Of a stretch of DNA of 64,000 bases, positions 61,587 to 64,000 are shown one piece after another; position 1 is the stretch's first letter; every line of letters starts with the position of its first letter. Position numbers and translations under genes: made by a program. Source of the DNA: Bacteroidaceae bacterium (GTDB lineage Bacteria; Bacteroidota; Bacteroidia; Bacteroidales; Bacteroidaceae); NCBI GenBank assembly GCA_017509605.1, contig JAFWPH010000017.1:26351-90350 (forward strand). Reading direction: 5' to 3'. The notes under the pieces were generated by a model. That model saw only the letters and a program-made list of their open reading frames with translations, had not been told where the DNA came from and made no database searches.

Positions 61587-63458
61587 ATGAAAAAGAATAT
61601 CACCATCAACATCTTCGGACAACTCTACGCTTTCGACGAGGATGCTTACGAATTGCTTAAGAACTATGAGGACTCGCTTCGCAGCGCTTTCAGCTCACAG
61701 CCTGGTGGACATGAGATCGCTGACGACATCGAAGCGCGCATTGCCGAGTTGCTCAATGAACTCAAAGCCAATGGGGTGGAGGCTATCACGATTGAACATG
61801 TGCAGGACATCATCAAGCGGATTGGCACTCCCGAGGATATCACGGGCAACGACGATGAGACAACGGATAATGGGGATGCCACCGCCACTGAACAAAATGG
61901 ACAAAATCAGTCTGATAACAAATCGGACATCAATGACGCTAAACCTGCTTTCTCGTTGAAAAACAAACGACTCTACCGCGATGCCAACAACAAGATGCTT
62001 GCTGGTGTGCTGGGAGGACTGGCTGGATACTTCAACCAGGACGCCACCTTCTGGAGAATAGGATATGCTGTCCTGTTGGCGATTTGCTTGTTCGCTGATT
62101 TCTCCTTCATCAGTTCGCTCTCAGGCTTCCTGATCATCGGATATGTCATCTTGGCTATACTCCTGCCTGTGGCGAAGACACCTGAGGACCGACTGAGAAT
62201 GAAAGGCATGGAGGTCACACCGCAGAACCTTGCCCAAGAGGTTGTCGATGACAGCCGACGCAACGAGGTCAGAAACGAGAACCAAGAGGTGGTCAATCGC
62301 GCCGGAGGATGTATCCTGAAAGGATGCCTCATCTCTATAGCGTTGCTGCTCATCATACCACTGGTGTTTGTACTGATCGCCTTCTTCGCACTACTCTTCC
62401 TGCCGGCAACACTGACCGATTTCCACATCTTCGACGGATCCCTCGGAGAGATGCTCTCCACATCCACAACGGCTTCAGTGATCATGCTCATCTGCATGAT
62501 TCTCGGATTCTTCATCATCATCTACTGCATCATCCACGCCATCATGAGCAACTCGGGAAAGGTGAAGCCAATGGGCATCAAACAGCGGCTCTTCTGGATG
62601 GTGACGTGGTTCGTCTGCCTCGCCGGATTCATCGCCTCACTGGTGTGGATAGGCGAGAAGGTGGCGGGAATGGCCTACAAACTCAACCGTCATCCGGGTA
62701 TCCATATCAATGTGGATGATATTACGTCCGGCAGCATGAACGGCATTATGCTCAATGAAGATGACTGGGACTATTTCAATGAGGAGGACTTCGAACTGAT
62801 AAAGGCGGAGAAGTGCGATGGAGGACGCTACACATTTACAGGGCAGCATTTCACTGGCGATGACGATGACCGCTACTTCGATGCCTACAATATCAATGGA
62901 GGAATCGTTTATCATGCACAGAAGAGGGACTATGTCACACCTGGACTCTATCGACTTACTGCGGTGGCAAGAACAGACCGTACAAGTGATAATGCGGTGT
63001 TCATCTTCGCCCAGACTGAAGCCATTGGTGATTCTGTGGCAGATGTAGGACAGCAGACCGACGATTCCGTTGTGGTGAAGGTCGGTGGAGCAGTGAAGGT
63101 GTCTGTAGGACGACATGATAGTGGTGTGCGTAAAGTCGCAAAGCCAAATGCCTCTACACAACTTGTCGCAGTGCCTGCATACGGCGATGAGGGCGGATTG
63201 CTGAAGGAACAACTCAAGAAAATGGCGGAAAGCCATTCTTTGCCTGAATGGGTTGATGATGATTATGACGACATTCTCGAGGCCAACAATGGCAACGGAT
63301 ATGGCTGGAGCATCGTCACTATCGACAGCATCCGTGTTGGCGAAGGGCAGAAAGTTGTCTATGGCGTCACGACCGACCCCGCTTTCAATGGCGGACACTC
63401 CATGACGGGAAAATGGTTCTCCGCATGTGAATTCCATCTCGACAGAATCGGAGACTGA
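61587..63458 (+). CDS. Large PspC-domain membrane protein
   Basis: A 623-residue membrane protein. The N-terminal cytoplasmic region is helical (ITINIFGQLYAFDEDAYELL ... DDIEARIAELLNELKANGVE ... VQDIIKRIGTPEDI), of the kind that precedes PspC in Bacteroidota proteins. The PspC domain (about 128-195; KRLYRDANNKMLAGVLGGLAGYF) has one or two helices; more membrane segments follow near 240-270, 290-315 and 335-360. The last ~260 residues form a periplasmic part with no family I recognise. Last gene of the operon, 18 bases after padR. The stop codon lies within a 16-bp tandem duplication. Probably an envelope-stress sensor or effector; inferred from domain and neighbours. Confidence 0.88.
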   Translation: MKKNITINIFGQLYAFDEDAYELLKNYEDSLRSAFSSQPGGHEIADDIEARIAELLNELKANGVEAITIEHVQDIIKRIGTPEDITGNDDETTDNGDATATEQNGQNQSDNKSDINDAKPAFSLKNKRLYRDANNKMLAGVLGGLAGYFNQDATFWRIGYAVLLAICLFADFSFISSLSGFLIIGYVILAILLPVAKTPEDRLRMKGMEVTPQNLAQEVVDDSRRNEVRNENQEVVNRAGGCILKGCLISIALLLIIPLVFVLIAFFALLFLPATLTDFHIFDGSLGEMLSTSTTASVIMLICMILGFFIIIYCIIHAIMSNSGKVKPMGIKQRLFWMVTWFVCLAGFIASLVWIGEKVAGMAYKLNRHPGIHINVDDITSGSMNGIMLNEDDWDYFNEEDFELIKAEKCDGGRYTFTGQHFTGDDDDRYFDAYNINGGIVYHAQKRDYVTPGLYRLTAVARTDRTSDNAVFIFAQTEAIGDSVADVGQQTDDSVVVKVGGAVKVSVGRHDSGVRKVAKPNASTQLVAVPAYGDEGGLLKEQLKKMAESHSLPEWVDDDYDDILEANNGNGYGWSIVTIDSIRVGEGQKVVYGVTTDPAFNGGHSMTGKWFSACEFHLDRIGD

Positions 63459-63472
63459 CAGAATCGGAGACT
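63441..63472. repeat. Perfect 16-bp tandem duplication across the stop of the large PspC gene
   Basis: GACAGAATCGGAGACT occurs at 63441-63456 and again, adjoining, at 63457-63472. Each copy is followed by GA, giving a TGA; the first is the true stop codon (63456-63458). Confidence 0.92.
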
Positions 63473-63484
63473 GAATTAAGGATA

Positions 63485-63522
63485 GGCTATAGAAGCACCC
63501 CTACGCTTCTATAGCCTTTTTT
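63485..63522 (+). terminator. Terminator of the PspC-PadR operon
   Basis: GGCTATAGAAGC pairs perfectly with GCTTCTATAGCC across ACCCCTAC, followed by TTTTTT. Confidence 0.95.
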
Positions 63523-63695
63523 CTATAGTTATTCTGGTTTTTTTGATAATATAGTTATCCTGGATTTTCTGGTCTCTGTCTAAAAAAACGGTCCCTTCCG
63601 CTGGAATCTTTATTATATATATAATGTATACCCCCTCCCTCCTATCTCTATTTTGCAAAAAAATCGGTTTTTCTTTAATTTTCCTTGCGAAAAGT

Positions 63696-63726
63696 TTTGC
63701 CAGTCCAGAAAATCGTTATACCTTTG
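63696..63726 (+). promoter_or_regulatory. Promoter of the rRNA operon
   Basis: TTTG at 63696-63699 and TACCTTTG at 63719-63726 with exactly 19 bases between: a full-consensus Bacteroidota promoter, as expected for rRNA. It lies about 260 bases before the 16S gene. Confidence 0.88.
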
Positions 63727-63729
63727 CAT

Positions 63730-63984
63730 CCGCGTTCGGGTTGGAACGCCGCCTCGATGGCGCGCCCACCAGCCGATATATGGACGCCAAGACGTAGTTC
63801 TTTGACAGACTGAGACAACAGACAATAAGCAGTAGCGGCCCTTGCCTTGGGGCATTGGGCCGAGACAAGCTACCGTCAAAAACAATGACAGAAGATTGAA
63901 GCTATAGACTTCAGGACAGAGCGGATAAAGCGTCCTGGCGGGAAGGAACAACCCCCTTATGGGGGAACGAAACAAAAAGATTCT
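63730..63984 (+). other. rRNA operon leader
   Basis: About 250 bases transcribed upstream of 16S. It contains a boxA-like antitermination site (GTTCTTTGACA, 63797-63807), a GC-rich hairpin region (GGCCCTTGCC ... GGGGCATTGGGCC) near 63837-63863, and a second (ACCCCC/GGGGGA) near 63950-63967 close to where RNase processing stems normally lie. No protein gene is seen. Confidence 0.75.
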
Positions 63985-64000
63985 ACAATGAAGAGTTTGA
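63985..64000 (+). rRNA. 16S ribosomal RNA, first 16 bases
   Basis: ACAATGAAGAGTTTGA matches the universal 16S 5' end (GAAGAGTTTGA, part of the standard 27F primer site). The rest of the gene is beyond the right edge. Fit at the mature 5' end is taken from E. coli numbering. Confidence 0.93.

Overview
The window reads as chromosome of a Bacteroidales bacterium, most likely a Prevotella-type member of the Prevotellaceae. Evidence: Bacteroidota promoters (TTTG or TTG, 19-21 bases, TAnnTTTG) before several genes and both clear RNA transcription units; type IX secretion components (PorQ and a PorE-like protein); several large exported proteins with a short C-terminal sorting tail of the Prevotella kind; TonB/ExbB/ExbD machinery; and the first bases of a 16S rRNA gene at the right edge. 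Almost all of it is housekeeping or envelope gene content with dense, well-behaved coding. No transposase, integrase, phage gene or CRISPR array was seen.

Layout. 1-3.9 kb: a GH31 glycosidase and the start of a DUF1593 protein cut by the left edge. 4.0-9.9 kb: one 1963-residue protein with transglutaminase-like, DUF4011, superfamily I helicase and Vsr-like nuclease parts, the best candidate for an unusual system here (possible single-gene phage defence). 10.4-13.8 kb: a DUF4954 beta-helix protein and a SIS sugar isomerase. 14.1-18.4 kb: a 277-bp element with inverted ends, rubredoxin, a phosphofructokinase paralogue with a changed catalytic site, ispH-cmk and porQ. 18.7-25.0 kb: tonB, a polyprenyl synthase with tatD, tRNA-Ser, an exbB-exbD-exbD cluster with an extra membrane protein, and queH. 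25.1-30.4 kb: the PorE-like lipoprotein, a small beta-barrel protein and topoisomerase III. 30.7-40.3 kb: two related giant secreted proteins, the second containing a tyrosine-phosphatase domain, each bracketed by copies of a ~155-bp intergenic repeat. 40.3-48.8 kb: an FAD dehydrogenase, a heterodimeric ABC exporter and an outer-membrane receptor. 49-56 kb: a GH2 glycosidase and lysS-gpsA-pgi. 56.4-63.5 kb: tRNA-Val, an ABC-F ATPase, an M13 peptidase and a PspC-PadR-PspC operon. 63.7-64 kb: promoter and leader of an rRNA operon.

How it fits together. PorQ and PorE belong to the type IX machine that would export the proteins here with sorting tails (GH31 and the two giants). TonB and the ExbB/ExbD set energise outer-membrane receptors. 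The non-coding part is unusually informative: four oriented copies of one repeat family, a second element with inverted ends, three families of short tandem repeats that sit at gene ends, and two perfect microduplications that span stop codons.
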